47,423 nucleotides of DNA from Streptomyces antarcticus (GCF_026627255.1 NZ_JAPNLM010000020.1:77306-124728); one strand, 5' to 3'. Shown: positions 33,832 to 42,619, counted from the first letter of the stretch. Notes: generated by a model from the sequence alone, not told the origin. Program-made: numbers and translations.

Positions 33832-35529
33832 ATGGACCAAATACTTCAGACTTTCCAGTCCCCTGCCGAAATGTCGTGGCTGGATATCACCCCTTCAGGG
33901 CCACCGGTGTCTGAATCACCCCCCTCCACGATGGTCGGAGGCATGGGTTCCGCCCTGATCCCGCCCTTCCTGCGGACCCGCGCGAAGACGCCGATGCGGA
34001 TCCTGGAGTCGGAGTACTACTCCGACGCGAGCATCAACGTGTACCTCAAAATCGCTGGTCTGGGCATGCGTCCCGAGGGCTGCACGGCCTCGGTGGAGAA
34101 GATCGCCGGCTACACGGGGCTCTCCAGGGCCACCGTGGAGCGCTCGCTGCGCGAACTGGCCAACCCCGCGCCGGACGGCGTCGTCGAACTGGCCGAGAAC
34201 ACCCGCCGGACCCTGCCCGGCGGCCGCGGCACGACGGCCCGGCGTCGCGTACGCACCCCGGAGCCCCGGGAACGTTTCGTCTGGATCCCCGTCTATGCCA
34301 GCGAGTGCCTCCCGCCCCGGCTGCTGCGCGCCTACGGCCTGATCGCCTTCGCCGTCGTCCAGAAGATCCCACTGACCGTCCGCGGCCTCGCCGCGTTCCT
34401 CCGCCACCGCACCGGCAACCGTGCCGGATCCCCGATCAGCACCGAGTCGGCGGCCAAGGCCGTCAAGGAACTCGTGTCGAGGAAGTGGGTGGCTCTCGCC
34501 CGGCGGGCCGGGTTCCAAGGCCGCCACCTGTTCCAAGTCAACAAGTACGGTCCACTGTCACCCCTCGAACATCAGTCTTCTGAGGCGGTTCCAAGTGGTC
34601 GACCTGATGAGGGATCAGGTGGTCGACCTGATGAGGGATCCCTCGCGTATAAGGAAGACAGCAGTACTGACCGACAGGAAAAGAAGGAACCGGCCCCATC
34701 CGCCGCAGGCGAAGTACAGGTAGTGGGCGCGACGCGCGACGCCGCACCCGGGGACCCGCTCGACAGCTGCGCGCTCCGCGCGGATGGTTCATCTCAGCAC
34801 CCCGCCGACCCGGCGGCTCCGGCCTCCAGAAGGCCGACGACGGCTACCGACGGCGCGCCGGTGGACTTCAGCAGGAAGACGCACACCGTGCTCGCACCGG
34901 TCCGCTTCCTGCTGAAGAACATGACCGGCTACGTCCTGCGCCGTACCGCCCGCGAGATCGGGCACCAGCTCGCCGACGGGACGACCGTCGAGCGCCTTCA
35001 GGCCCGCCTCACGGCCAGGCTCGCCGGCACGATGGTCTCCGACATCAGAGACCCGGGCCGGTGGCTGCTCGGTGTGGGCCTGCCCCGCTGGGGCTGCGCG
35101 GACCCCGCCTGCGAGTCGGGCGTCGTGTGGCACACCGGCCAGGACTGCACGGCCTGCGCGGAGATCCGCTTCCTGCGGTCGCACGACCTCCTCGACGGCT
35201 CCCCTGCGGGAGCCCTCCCCCCGGCGCCCCCACGGTCCTGCTGTCCCTCATGCGACCGCCCGCACCGCCCCGGCAACGAGGGTGAGTGCGCGGACTGTGC
35301 CGGGGCTCGAACCATCGCTCCCCCGCCGGACCTCCCCCCGGCCGGTCCGGCCGCCTCTGTGGCGCCGGAGCACCGCTGCCGGGGCAGGAACGGCCAGTGC
35401 ACCCGGGCGGCTTCGCTGCGCGGATTGTGCTGGCGCTGCGAGACCGGCACCCCGGAACGCACCATTCCCCGCCAGCGCCACCGGTTCAGTGCCCAGGACT
35501 GGCTGTCCGAGCGGGCCGGGCACCTTTGA
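33832..35529 (+). CDS. Plasmid winged-helix/zinc-ribbon protein, possible replication protein
   Basis: The product is up to 565 aa. The N-terminal part has two winged-helix segments (TASVEKIAGYTGLSRATVERSLREL and a second region about 180-240). A disordered linker (about 245-350) follows, then a helical segment and Cys-rich motifs (CADPACESG, CTACAEIR, CCPSCDRPHR, CADCAG and CxGRNGQC near the end) that look like zinc ribbons. Similar proteins occur on Streptomyces plasmids, some as replication or regulatory proteins. The start is uncertain: ATG at 33832 lacks a ribosome-binding site, and an internal ATG near 33943 also fits. Confidence 0.6.
   Translation: MDQILQTFQSPAEMSWLDITPSGPPVSESPPSTMVGGMGSALIPPFLRTRAKTPMRILESEYYSDASINVYLKIAGLGMRPEGCTASVEKIAGYTGLSRATVERSLRELANPAPDGVVELAENTRRTLPGGRGTTARRRVRTPEPRERFVWIPVYASECLPPRLLRAYGLIAFAVVQKIPLTVRGLAAFLRHRTGNRAGSPISTESAAKAVKELVSRKWVALARRAGFQGRHLFQVNKYGPLSPLEHQSSEAVPSGRPDEGSGGRPDEGSLAYKEDSSTDRQEKKEPAPSAAGEVQVVGATRDAAPGDPLDSCALRADGSSQHPADPAAPASRRPTTATDGAPVDFSRKTHTVLAPVRFLLKNMTGYVLRRTAREIGHQLADGTTVERLQARLTARLAGTMVSDIRDPGRWLLGVGLPRWGCADPACESGVVWHTGQDCTACAEIRFLRSHDLLDGSPAGALPPAPPRSCCPSCDRPHRPGNEGECADCAGARTIAPPPDLPPAGPAASVAPEHRCRGRNGQCTRAASLRGLCWRCETGTPERTIPRQRHRFSAQDWLSERAGHL
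34595..34640. repeat. Two 22-bp direct repeats inside the plasmid protein gene
   Basis: The unit GTGGTCGACCTGATGAGGGA plus TC occurs at 34595-34616 and 34619-34640, a 24-bp period in frame. It encodes a GRPDEGS-type repeat in the disordered linker. It may act as an iteron or operator, or simply be a duplication. Confidence 0.6.
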
Positions 35530-35553
35530 TGCCCGGCCATCAGCCAAGTCCGG

Positions 35554-36408
35554 CTAACCGGTGCGTCCGGCCAGAGCCGGTTCGGCGGCGTCGGTGCCGC
35601 TGTCCGGAGTCCCGCGGCCCGCGGGGCACGTCTCGGGGGTCTCGGTGGTCCGGCCGGCCCCGGGCACGGTCACGGGCGCGGCAGCAGCGCTTTCACCCGC
35701 GAGCTCGGGCTGGTACCCGGCCTTGACCGCTCGCTTCTCACGCCACAGGTGGTACAGCGACACCGCGAGGATGCCGGTGCCGATCAGGTTGGCGACGAAG
35801 TGCCACCACACGCGGTACGTGGTCAGTGCCGGCCCGGGCGGGATCGTGCCGAACCAGGTCGACAGGCCGATGGCGCGGCTCGCGCCGAGCACGACGGACA
35901 GGGTCAGGATGACGTGCTCCAGGCCGTGGATGCCCTGCATCCAGACGCCCATCTTGGCCCACTTGCGGGACTGCAGGTGGCCGGTCGCCCGCTTGGTGAT
36001 CAGCACGATGCCGACGAGTCCGGCGAGGAAGATGAAGTTTCCGGTGAGGTGCAGGATCTCCATGCCGAGGGAGGGCTTGGTCATGTCGATCTGGCCCATG
36101 CCCCGGGCCAGGCTGTTGGCCCACGGAGTCATCCACGCCGGGGACAGCGGGTGCGCGACCCAGTAGCCGGCCTGCGAGACGTGCTCCTGGAAGTGACCCA
36201 GCTGGCCCACGACCCCGAGGCCGATCAGGCCGACCGAGGACTTGTACAGCCAGGGCTTGACCACACCGCGGTTCGCGTACGCCAGGACGGCGACGGCCGC
36301 CCACATCGCGACGGTCCAGAGGATGAAGAGGACAGCTCCGACGGTGTCCACGGAGGACGCCATACCGCCCATTCCCGGCATACCAGGCATACCCGGAGGG
36401 TGGTTCAT
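35554..36408 (-). CDS. Membrane protein, DUF6008-like
   Basis: The 284-aa protein starts with a Met/Gly/Pro-rich stretch and has about six transmembrane segments, with histidines near the membrane (HFQEHVSQAGYWVAHPLSP, IHGLEHVILTLSVVLG, WWHFVANLIGTGIL) that could bind metal or heme. The C-terminal 60 residues are Pro/Ala-rich. I believe it is of the DUF6008 group, but this is from memory. The ATG at 36408 follows AAGGAG by 6 nt. It lies between the winged-helix gene and parB1 with no obvious link to either. Confidence 0.62.
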   Translation of the reverse strand: MNHPPGMPGMPGMGGMASSVDTVGAVLFILWTVAMWAAVAVLAYANRGVVKPWLYKSSVGLIGLGVVGQLGHFQEHVSQAGYWVAHPLSPAWMTPWANSLARGMGQIDMTKPSLGMEILHLTGNFIFLAGLVGIVLITKRATGHLQSRKWAKMGVWMQGIHGLEHVILTLSVVLGASRAIGLSTWFGTIPPGPALTTYRVWWHFVANLIGTGILAVSLYHLWREKRAVKAGYQPELAGESAAAAPVTVPGAGRTTETPETCPAGRGTPDSGTDAAEPALAGRTG

Positions 36409-36618
36409 GATGGCTCCTTCAGAGGGACGACTTGGATCGAACGGACCGCCGCACGTGTGGGGCCGCTCCCTTGTCAGGGGCGACCACATCGCGCGCGAGC
36501 AACACGCTAAGGAGCCGGAGCGCCGTCCGACTTCTTCCAAAGTGCTATTCCGGCTGCCGCGCAGGCCGCGGACAGAGGCTCGCTACGACTTCGCCAGGTC
36601 CGCCGACTCCGTACACAC

Positions 36619-36657
36619 ACGTGGGGCCCACCGCACATTCCGCGGTGGGCCCCACGT
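36619..36657 (-). terminator. Terminator of the parA1-parB1 operon
   Basis: A perfect 16-bp stem (36619-36634 with 36642-36657) with a 7-nt loop lies 13 nt beyond the parB1 stop codon. Confidence 0.75.
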
Positions 36658-36669
36658 CGCTGATCGCCG

Positions 36670-37752
36670 CTACTCGGGCCGGGACGCCGCCCAGGCCTCG
36701 GTGAGGCGCCGCATGAGGACCTCCCGCTGCGCCTCACCCATCTTGGCCAGCACCAGGTCCGCGACCTTGTGTCCGTCCGACCACGGCATCTGGTCGAGCG
36801 TGCCCGCGTGGGCCCGGTCCGCGCCGGGAGCCGAGTCGTCCTCGGGGCTCTCCCCGCCGACCCCCTCGCACGGCTCGGGCACCCCCTGGCGCGCGTTGCT
36901 TACGCCGTAAAACTCCCCCGGCTCGCCGTTGGCAGCGCTCCTGTTGCTTACGCCGTAAAACTCGCCGCCGCCGACGGCCTCGGCGGCCCGCCGTTCCGCC
37001 GCCGCCGCGCGGCCCCGCTTGGCCTTGGCCTTCCCGGCCTGCGCGGCGTGCCGCTCGCTCAGCCGCGCCTCGATGAAGGCCCTCTGATCCTCCGGGTCCT
37101 TGCGCCCCGCGGTCCGTGCGATCTCCAGCGGAATCTCTCCAGAGTCCACCCGGTCCTGTACGTCCTGCGGCAGCGCCAGCAGCGCACGGCGCTGCGAGAT
37201 CCACCCCGAGTTCATCCTCCCGCCCAGCAGCTCGGCGACCGCCGCCGCGCTGCCGTGGTGCGCGATCAGCGCTTCCAGGGCCCGGGCCTCCTCTATATAG
37301 GTGAGGTCCTTGCGGAAGTGGTTCGCGCTGAGCGCCGCCGCCAGGATGTCCTCGGGGGTGCCTGCCGAGGAGTCGTCGACCGTGATCTTCAGCGTAGGCA
37401 GCCCCGCCGAACGTGCGGCCGCCAGTCGGCAGTGCCCGTCCAGTACCACGTACTCCGCGTCCGCCGGCACGTCGTGCTGGTGCTCGGGGTGCGCGACGAG
37501 GAAGGCCAGCCGGGTCATCACCGTCGCCGGCTGGACCTGCCCGACCTGCCCGATGTTGGCGCCGAGCGCGGTGATGTACCCCTCGTCGAGGACCTCGCGG
37601 GGGTTGCCGGGGTTGTAAGTGATCCTGTCCAGCGGAACCTCCGTCGGCGCGGAGCCGACGAGGCTGTCGATCAGGTGGCCGCGGATGCTGCGCGGCGAGG
37701 CGGCCTGGCTGAACGCCGCCGAGGGCCCCACACGCTCACGGGCGGTGGTCAC
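36670..37752 (-). CDS. parB: ParB-family partition protein (first locus)
   Basis: The 360-aa ParB-like protein has an N-terminal ParB/Srx domain (VVLDGHCRLAAARSAG), a central HTH (AVAELLGGRMNSGWISQRRALLAL) and an Arg/Ala-rich linker. The linker contains the octapeptide GEFYGVSN twice, encoded by identical 21-bp DNA, and a C-terminal helix follows that may dimerise. It binds parS and partners with ParA for plasmid segregation. The GTG at 37752 overlaps the parA stop. It belongs to the Streptomyces plasmid type. Confidence 0.88.
   Translation of the reverse strand: MTTARERVGPSAAFSQAASPRSIRGHLIDSLVGSAPTEVPLDRITYNPGNPREVLDEGYITALGANIGQVGQVQPATVMTRLAFLVAHPEHQHDVPADAEYVVLDGHCRLAAARSAGLPTLKITVDDSSAGTPEDILAAALSANHFRKDLTYIEEARALEALIAHHGSAAAVAELLGGRMNSGWISQRRALLALPQDVQDRVDSGEIPLEIARTAGRKDPEDQRAFIEARLSERHAAQAGKAKAKRGRAAAAERRAAEAVGGGEFYGVSNRSAANGEPGEFYGVSNARQGVPEPCEGVGGESPEDDSAPGADRAHAGTLDQMPWSDGHKVADLVLAKMGEAQREVLMRRLTEAWAASRPE
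36895..36963. repeat. Duplicated palindromic element in parB1, candidate parS
   Basis: Identical 21-bp copies lie at 36895-36915 and 36943-36963 (48-bp period), each with the near-palindrome TTACGCCGTAA. In frame they encode GEFYGVSN. A palindrome inside parB, conserved at the nucleotide level, is what a centromere would look like. Confidence 0.5.
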
Positions 37753-38909
37753 GAGATCTCCCTGGCGATGTTGCGCATGATGTCCGCCTGTTCGGAGTGC
37801 GGGGCGTACGCGAGCAGCGGCCGGCGGGCCCTGGCGGCCTCCCGCTGCTCCTTCAGTCGGGGGATGACACCGATGACCGGGGGATCGCTGAGCTGTCGCC
37901 AGGACTGCAGGGCGGAGGTCACGACGTAACCGTCGCGCGAGTCGTAGGCGTTGACGACGAGTCCGAGGTAGTCCACCTCGACGCGCCAGTCCGTCTTCCC
38001 TGACTCGATCTGCTCGATGAGCATCGTGTACGCGTCCGCCGACGAGTCCTCGGCGAGGACCGTGATCACCGCCCCGGACACCCGCGCCGCCTCGCCGTCG
38101 CGGCGGCGCCCGTAGTAGATCGCCGCGTCCATCGCCATGCCGAGGCTCGGCGGACAGTCGACGATGACCGCGTCGTAGTGCGGCTCCAGGGGCTCCAGCG
38201 CGCGCTCCAGCGTTGCCTGCCGGTTCCGGGCCTGAACGATCATGACGTCGAGGAGGAAGGCGTCCGCGCACGCGGGCAGGACGTCGAGCCGCTTGCCGAA
38301 GCGGGGCTCCTCGACCGTGACCACCAAGTCCCGGATGTCACCGCGGGCCTGACCGGACATGAACTTCGCCAGGCTGTCCCCGTCGTGCAGCAACTGCGGC
38401 AGCCCCAGCTGCTTGGTGAGGTGCCCCTGGGGGTCGTAGTCCACGAGCAGCACCCGCATCCCGAGCCCCCCGAGGTCGGTGTCCTCGGCCAGCGCCTGCC
38501 CGATTCCGGCGGAGACAGTGGTCTTGCCGACCCCGCCCTTCTGGTTACAGACGATCTTGCGGTGCGGAATACCGGCTACGGGATGCCGCCGTGGCGAGGG
38601 GTGCGTCTCCAGCCACAGCCGCACCGCCTGGCTGATCCCCTGTACATAGGGGATGCCCAGCCGTGCACAGTCCTGCTTGAAACCGTTGTAGAGCTCCTCC
38701 GGCAGCCACGTGGCGAACGAATCGGCTTTCGCCGTATCGACCTGGGGGAGCGACCCGTCGACCGAGGCCCAGTCGGTGATGGCCTGGGCCACGGCGTCCT
38801 GGATGTCGATCGTGAGCTCCGCGGCCCGCACCTTCAGTTCCGTGCGCAGCGCCCCGGGCAGCTTGGAAACAACCTTCTTACGGTCATATTGCGGTTCTGT
38901 AGACGGCAT
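37749..38909 (-). CDS. parA: ParA-family ATPase with N-terminal RHH-like repeats (first locus)
   Basis: The 386-aa protein has the deviant Walker A KGGVGKTT (around residue 118), the Walker A' segment VDYDPQGHLTK and the B motif VIVDCPPSLG. The N-terminal 110 residues contain two similar RHH-like modules (KLPGALRTELKVRAAELTI and WLPEELYNGFKQDCARLGI), so it could bind its own operator. It drives plasmid segregation with ParB. The ATG at 38909 has AAGG upstream, and its stop overlaps parB (GTGA). Confidence 0.92.
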   Translation of the reverse strand: MPSTEPQYDRKKVVSKLPGALRTELKVRAAELTIDIQDAVAQAITDWASVDGSLPQVDTAKADSFATWLPEELYNGFKQDCARLGIPYVQGISQAVRLWLETHPSPRRHPVAGIPHRKIVCNQKGGVGKTTVSAGIGQALAEDTDLGGLGMRVLLVDYDPQGHLTKQLGLPQLLHDGDSLAKFMSGQARGDIRDLVVTVEEPRFGKRLDVLPACADAFLLDVMIVQARNRQATLERALEPLEPHYDAVIVDCPPSLGMAMDAAIYYGRRRDGEAARVSGAVITVLAEDSSADAYTMLIEQIESGKTDWRVEVDYLGLVVNAYDSRDGYVVTSALQSWRQLSDPPVIGVIPRLKEQREAARARRPLLAYAPHSEQADIMRNIAREIS

Positions 38910-39007
38910 GGAGCGACCTTACTAACTAGTACCCCTTACTGAAGACGGGCGCCGGGCACAGCGGACCGTCATGCGGGCAAGGCCGTCAGGACCGCGGAAC
39001 GGGTGCG

Positions 39008-40261
39008 TCAGCTCGGTCTGGCGCTCCTTGACCGTCTGCCCCAGGGCAAGTCGCGGGCGGTAAAGCCGTCCGCGGCCACCCACAGCGCCCGCAGCCCGCG
39101 GAGTGTGGTCGTGGGACGGTAGGACGGGCTGCCGGTGGCGAAGCGCGCTCCGGTGACGCGCTGGGCGAAGCGCACGAGCACGGTCGACGCGATCAGCCGC
39201 GCGAGCGGAGCGCCGAGACAGTCGCGGGGGTCCGTCCCGAAGGCCAGATGCGTACGGGTACCGCCCGGGACGAAGAGGTCGGGTCCGGGGCCGAGCGCCG
39301 GGTCACGATGTGCCGCAGCCAGGAGCAGCACCATCACGGTGCCCTTCGGCACGCGGATCCCGCACACGTCGAGATCGGCGGTGGCACGGCGCTGGACGAC
39401 CTGGAGCGGCGGGTCGAGGCGCAGGACCTCTTCCACCAGCTGCCGGGCGTGGCCGGGGTCGCGCCGCAGCGCGGCCATCTCGTGGGGGGCCCGCAGCAGG
39501 GCCAGGATGCCCCCCGAAACGAGGCCGGCGGTGGTCTCGTACCCGGCGCCGACCAAGTCGCGGCAGGCCGACGCGATATCGGCGTCGGTGAGGCCCTCGC
39601 CGCTGCCTGGTTCCCTGATCAGACGGGACAGCAGATCATCGCCGGCGGCCCGGCGCCGTCGCTCACCGATCGCCTCGGCGAAATACGCGTCGAGCGCGGT
39701 CTGCGCCTGCCGGTACTCCACCAGACCCGGCGGCTCGTCCGCACCGAGGAGTGCCGGATACGGGTCCAGGGCGGGGGCCAGTGCCATGGCCTGCCGGTGG
39801 AGCCAGGGCCCGTCGCCGGCCGGAACACCCAACAGGTGGCACAAGACGGCCATCGGCACCGGATAAGCGAGGTCGCTGACCGCTTCGAGACGCCCGCGGT
39901 CCGCCACGGAGTCCAGGCGCTCGTCGACGACTGACCGGACGACAGGCACGAGAGCCGCCACTGCATCCGCACCGATGCCATGGTCTACCAGACGACGCAC
40001 CCGCTCCGCGGAAACCGGGCAGGCGCCGCCGGACACCGCTACGGCGTCCGGCGCACGCAGCGCGGCCTCACAGGAGGCATGAGAGGAGAGGACCAGGACG
40101 TCCTCGCGCATCCACAACGGACCCGACTCCCGGATCGCGTTCAGCAAGGGATAAGGGTCCGAACGGACGTCACGGTCGAGGAACCGCAGCACGAGAGCCC
40201 GGGCCTCGCCGGAGTGCAGCTCCCCGGGGAGGAAGCTCACCGCCGAAGGACTGTCTCGCAT
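39008..40261 (-). CDS. Isolated cytochrome P450
   Basis: The 417-aa P450 has the I-helix LVGAGYETTAGL, the ExxR motif in EEVLRLDPPLQ, and the heme loop FGTDPRDCLG, in which FGxGxHxCxG deviates (TDP and Asp before Cys) but keeps the Cys ligand. The substrate is unknown. It sits alone between parA1 and a non-coding repeat region, more than 5 kb from the enediyne genes. A role in tailoring or in the plasmid's own chemistry cannot be told. Start at the ATG at 40261, after GAAAGG. Confidence 0.85.
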   Translation of the reverse strand: MRDSPSAVSFLPGELHSGEARALVLRFLDRDVRSDPYPLLNAIRESGPLWMREDVLVLSSHASCEAALRAPDAVAVSGGACPVSAERVRRLVDHGIGADAVAALVPVVRSVVDERLDSVADRGRLEAVSDLAYPVPMAVLCHLLGVPAGDGPWLHRQAMALAPALDPYPALLGADEPPGLVEYRQAQTALDAYFAEAIGERRRRAAGDDLLSRLIREPGSGEGLTDADIASACRDLVGAGYETTAGLVSGGILALLRAPHEMAALRRDPGHARQLVEEVLRLDPPLQVVQRRATADLDVCGIRVPKGTVMVLLLAAAHRDPALGPGPDLFVPGGTRTHLAFGTDPRDCLGAPLARLIASTVLVRFAQRVTGARFATGSPSYRPTTTLRGLRALWVAADGFTARDLPWGRRSRSARPS

Positions 40262-40809
40262 CGCAGAGCCTTTCTAGGTCTGATTGCCTACCGCAGGATG
40301 TGCGGCCCGACCAAACGGTGTCCACGGCGAGTTGCCCAAGCCTCCGCCGCCTCTTCCGCCCGCGGACACTCAGCCAAGTCCGCTTGTCGACCGGCGGGGC
40401 CGAGGAGGACGATCTGCAGCCCCGTGCGGGCACCGTCGAAGCCCTTCACGCGGAGAGCTGCGCCAGGGGTCGGCAGCTCCTCAGCCCTGGCGGGCTTGCG
40501 GTGCCCCGACGGGGCAGTTGGGCGCCGTCGGCGACCGACGGTTCGATGGGAGTTCCAAGCCATTTCAACGTGGCTTGGACCGGGAATGGGTTGCGGTGCA
40601 CACGCGTGCGCAATCGTCAGGCATGCCTATCGTCGTGGTTGACGTTCGGTGGTGCGGGTCGGAAAGGGTCGTTGCACGGGAAGGTCAGAGCAGGAGTGCC
40701 GGCACAACCAAAGGCAACGACCTCCTAGGTGCTGGTGCACCTCTGTGGGGGCCACCGTGTTCTAAGAGGGGGCCGCCTGCATTTCGCCTGGTCAAAAGGC
40801 TGCATCTGC

Positions 40810-40875
40810 GGAGATACGTCGGTACAGCACTGACATATCTCCTCGCGATCTGTCGGTAAGCACTGACGTATCTCC
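40810..40875. repeat. Two tandem repeats of about 30 bp with internal dyads
   Basis: The units 40810-40842 and 40847-40875 share GTCGGTA, GCACTGAC and ATCTCC. Each contains an imperfect dyad; in the first, GGAGATACGTC faces GACATATCTCC. They could be iterons for a replication protein. Confidence 0.55.
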
Positions 40876-40964
40876 ATCGTTTGGTTGCACTACTGCAACA
40901 AAACGGGGAGTCAGGCACCTCCGGATCCAGGCAGTTTGGTTGCACTACTGCAACCAAACGATGG
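40874..40964. repeat. Two palindromes within a larger inverted repeat
   Basis: The second copy (40934-40959) is a perfect dyad of arms GTTTGGTTGCA with the loop CTAC; the first (40878-40905) differs by one base in the right arm. The outer ends, 40874-40889 and 40949-40964, are perfect 16-bp inverted repeats. This is a strong binding-site candidate. Confidence 0.65.
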
Positions 40965-41316
40965 AGCGGAGGGAGTCCTTCGTCTCGACGGGCACGGGCT
41001 TCAAGTCGTTGAGTGCCGGATTGAAGGCGTCAACGCACGGGAGTCCAGCACCTCGAGCCTGTGGTCCGCCAGGAGACTTCGACGGTGCTGCAGCGGGGTG
41101 GCCGAGAGGGAAGGCAGCCCAGGAGGAGGCGGACCCTCGCGGGCAGACGAGGATTCCGGCACAGGGATGAGCGGAGGGCTGGGGCCGGTATCAGTGGTCG
41201 GCGATTCCAGCGGGGCTGCTCGGTGAGTGGTGAGTGCAATCGTGCCCGTTCCGTGATGGCGTGGAGATCACCCTGGTGAGGTGTCCGGTGAGGTCCTCGC
41301 CGAACAGTGAGGGCAG

Positions 41317-41346
41317 GAGAAACGTCGGCATCTACCGACGTTTCTC
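41317..41346. promoter_or_regulatory. Inverted repeat upstream of the winged-helix operon
   Basis: Arms GAGAAACGTCGG and its complement (12 bp, perfect) surround the loop CATCTA. It lies about 100 bp before the operon start and could be an operator. Confidence 0.5.
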
Positions 41347-41354
41347 GAAGTTCA

Positions 41355-41393
41355 GTTGCGGTACCGGCACGTTGAACGTGGCAGTACCGCAAC
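41355..41393. promoter_or_regulatory. Extended 39-bp inverted repeat upstream of the winged-helix operon
   Basis: The 19-bp arms (41355-41373 and 41375-41393; GTTGCGGTAC outer part) match at 17 of 19 positions around a single central G. It resembles a dimer-binding site and overlaps the likely promoter. The encoded winged-helix protein may bind it. Confidence 0.5.
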
Positions 41394-41445
41394 AGTCCAC
41401 TAGCCTGCTCACGCGTACCAGGACAACGAGGGGCCCACCGAGACG

Positions 41446-42096
41446 ATGAGTGCAGCCAACGAGCCCGCAGTTCCCATCCCGCCTCCGCGGCCGGCGAAGC
41501 GGCGAAGGCCGCTGCCCGCAGCGCCCGCGACGCCACCCAGATCGCGTTCCGACCGGGGCCAGAACCTCGACCTCCCCGCCGGGTACGGCGCGCACCTCTA
41601 CCCGCTGGCGACCAGTAGCGGGTTCATCGGGCACTCGTACAGCATGGACTCCCTCGCCTTCATGCTCTGGGCCGTACGCCGCTACGGCGACGCCGAAGAC
41701 CGCTTCGTCCTGGCCGTCCTGGTCGCGATGATCGGACTTCAGGAAGTCGGCGGGCACATCGAGCAGACACAGGAGCAGATCGGCCAGACGATCGGCAGCG
41801 GCTACAGCCGCTCCCACGTGGCCTGGGCGCTGGGCGTGCTCCTGGACGACGGCGTCCTTCGTCGTGTCCGGCGCGGCGTCTACCAGATCGTGCCCTCCGC
41901 GGCGCTGCGCGGGGGCGTACGCCCGTCGGCGGAGGGGAAGCGTAAAGTCCCTGGAAGCATGCCGGAACGGGTGCACCAGCTGGACCTCCTCAAGGACATC
42001 CTGGAGGACCCCAAGGCGCCGGACGCGTTCAAGGCCATGGCGCAGGTTGACGCCAAGCTGCCGGAAGGACCCCGGCAGACGAGGAAGGGGAAGTGA
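41446..42096 (+). CDS. Winged-helix plasmid protein, possible replication initiator
   Basis: The 216-aa protein has a basic Pro-rich N-terminus and a winged-helix region (about 60-150: HIEQTQEQIGQTIGSGYSRSHVAWALGVLLDDGVLRRVRRGVYQI). A helical C-terminal part follows. No known motif for a nickase or helicase is present. It is similar in layout to replication or regulatory proteins of Streptomyces plasmids, and the palindromes upstream fit an initiator or autoregulator. Its stop overlaps the next start (TGATG), so the two genes are coupled. The function is inferred from context. Confidence 0.6.
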   Translation: MSAANEPAVPIPPPRPAKRRRPLPAAPATPPRSRSDRGQNLDLPAGYGAHLYPLATSSGFIGHSYSMDSLAFMLWAVRRYGDAEDRFVLAVLVAMIGLQEVGGHIEQTQEQIGQTIGSGYSRSHVAWALGVLLDDGVLRRVRRGVYQIVPSAALRGGVRPSAEGKRKVPGSMPERVHQLDLLKDILEDPKAPDAFKAMAQVDAKLPEGPRQTRKGK

Positions 42097-42560
42097 TGAG
42101 TATCGCTTCGGCCGCCCCACGGTGGCCCATGCCGCAGGACGACCCCTACGCGGGCCTCGCCTACGTTCCCAGCCTGCCGCCCACCGGCTACAAGATGCTC
42201 CTGTACATGCTCAGCCAGCAGCAGCCCGGCGGCCTGGTCCGCGCCACCCACGAGGAACTCGCCACCGGCCTCGCCCTCGACCGAGGGGTCATCAGCCGGG
42301 CGATGCCCTACCTCGTCGCCTCGCGCCTTGTGTTCGTCATTGGTCGTGGAAAACTGCAGATCCACCCCATGCTTGCCCGCTACCCCACCCAGCAGGACCG
42401 GCGCGCAGCCCTGGCAGCCCTTGCTCCTGAAGACCGACTCGATGTCGGCCACTTCGAGGAGGAGTACGAGCGGCGCCTGGCCCTCTACCAGGAGGAGAAG
42501 GCCCGCAAGAAGGCGAGCAAGCCGGCCACCGCCAGAGGACATCTGCGCAGCGTCCACTGA
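42096..42560 (+). CDS. Second winged-helix plasmid protein
   Basis: The 154-aa protein has a winged helix (RATHEELATGLALDRGVISRAMPYLVASRLVFVIGRGKLQIHP, about 44-85) and a charged coiled C-terminal tail. The ATG at 42096 has GAGGAAGGGG 5 nt upstream; a GTG one codon earlier also fits. It forms an operon with the preceding gene and ends at a hairpin. Replication control is a plausible job, not shown. Confidence 0.6.
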   Translation: MSIASAAPRWPMPQDDPYAGLAYVPSLPPTGYKMLLYMLSQQQPGGLVRATHEELATGLALDRGVISRAMPYLVASRLVFVIGRGKLQIHPMLARYPTQQDRRAALAALAPEDRLDVGHFEEEYERRLALYQEEKARKKASKPATARGHLRSVH

Positions 42561-42580
42561 TCTACAGCCAGACATGTAAG

Positions 42581-42619
42581 CGGCGGGGCGACACCTCTGA
42601 TGGGTGTCGCCCCGCCGCT
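42581..42619 (+). terminator. Terminator of the winged-helix operon
   Basis: A perfect 16-bp GC stem (42581-42596 with 42604-42619) has a 7-nt loop and is followed by TTT. It lies 20 nt after the stop codon. Confidence 0.8.

Larger units (their letters stand above)
40262..41445. other. Non-coding 1.2-kb region with repeats, candidate origin or centromere
   Basis: No convincing gene is seen between the P450 and the winged-helix operon. The stretch contains two tandem ATCTCC-type repeats, two GTTTGGTTGCA palindromes and two promoter-proximal inverted repeats, listed separately. Such a concentration is expected at a replication origin or centromere. Confidence 0.5.

Noticed and set aside
40810..40964. 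CRISPR array
   Set aside because: The repeats are too few and too different, with no spacers and no cas genes nearby.
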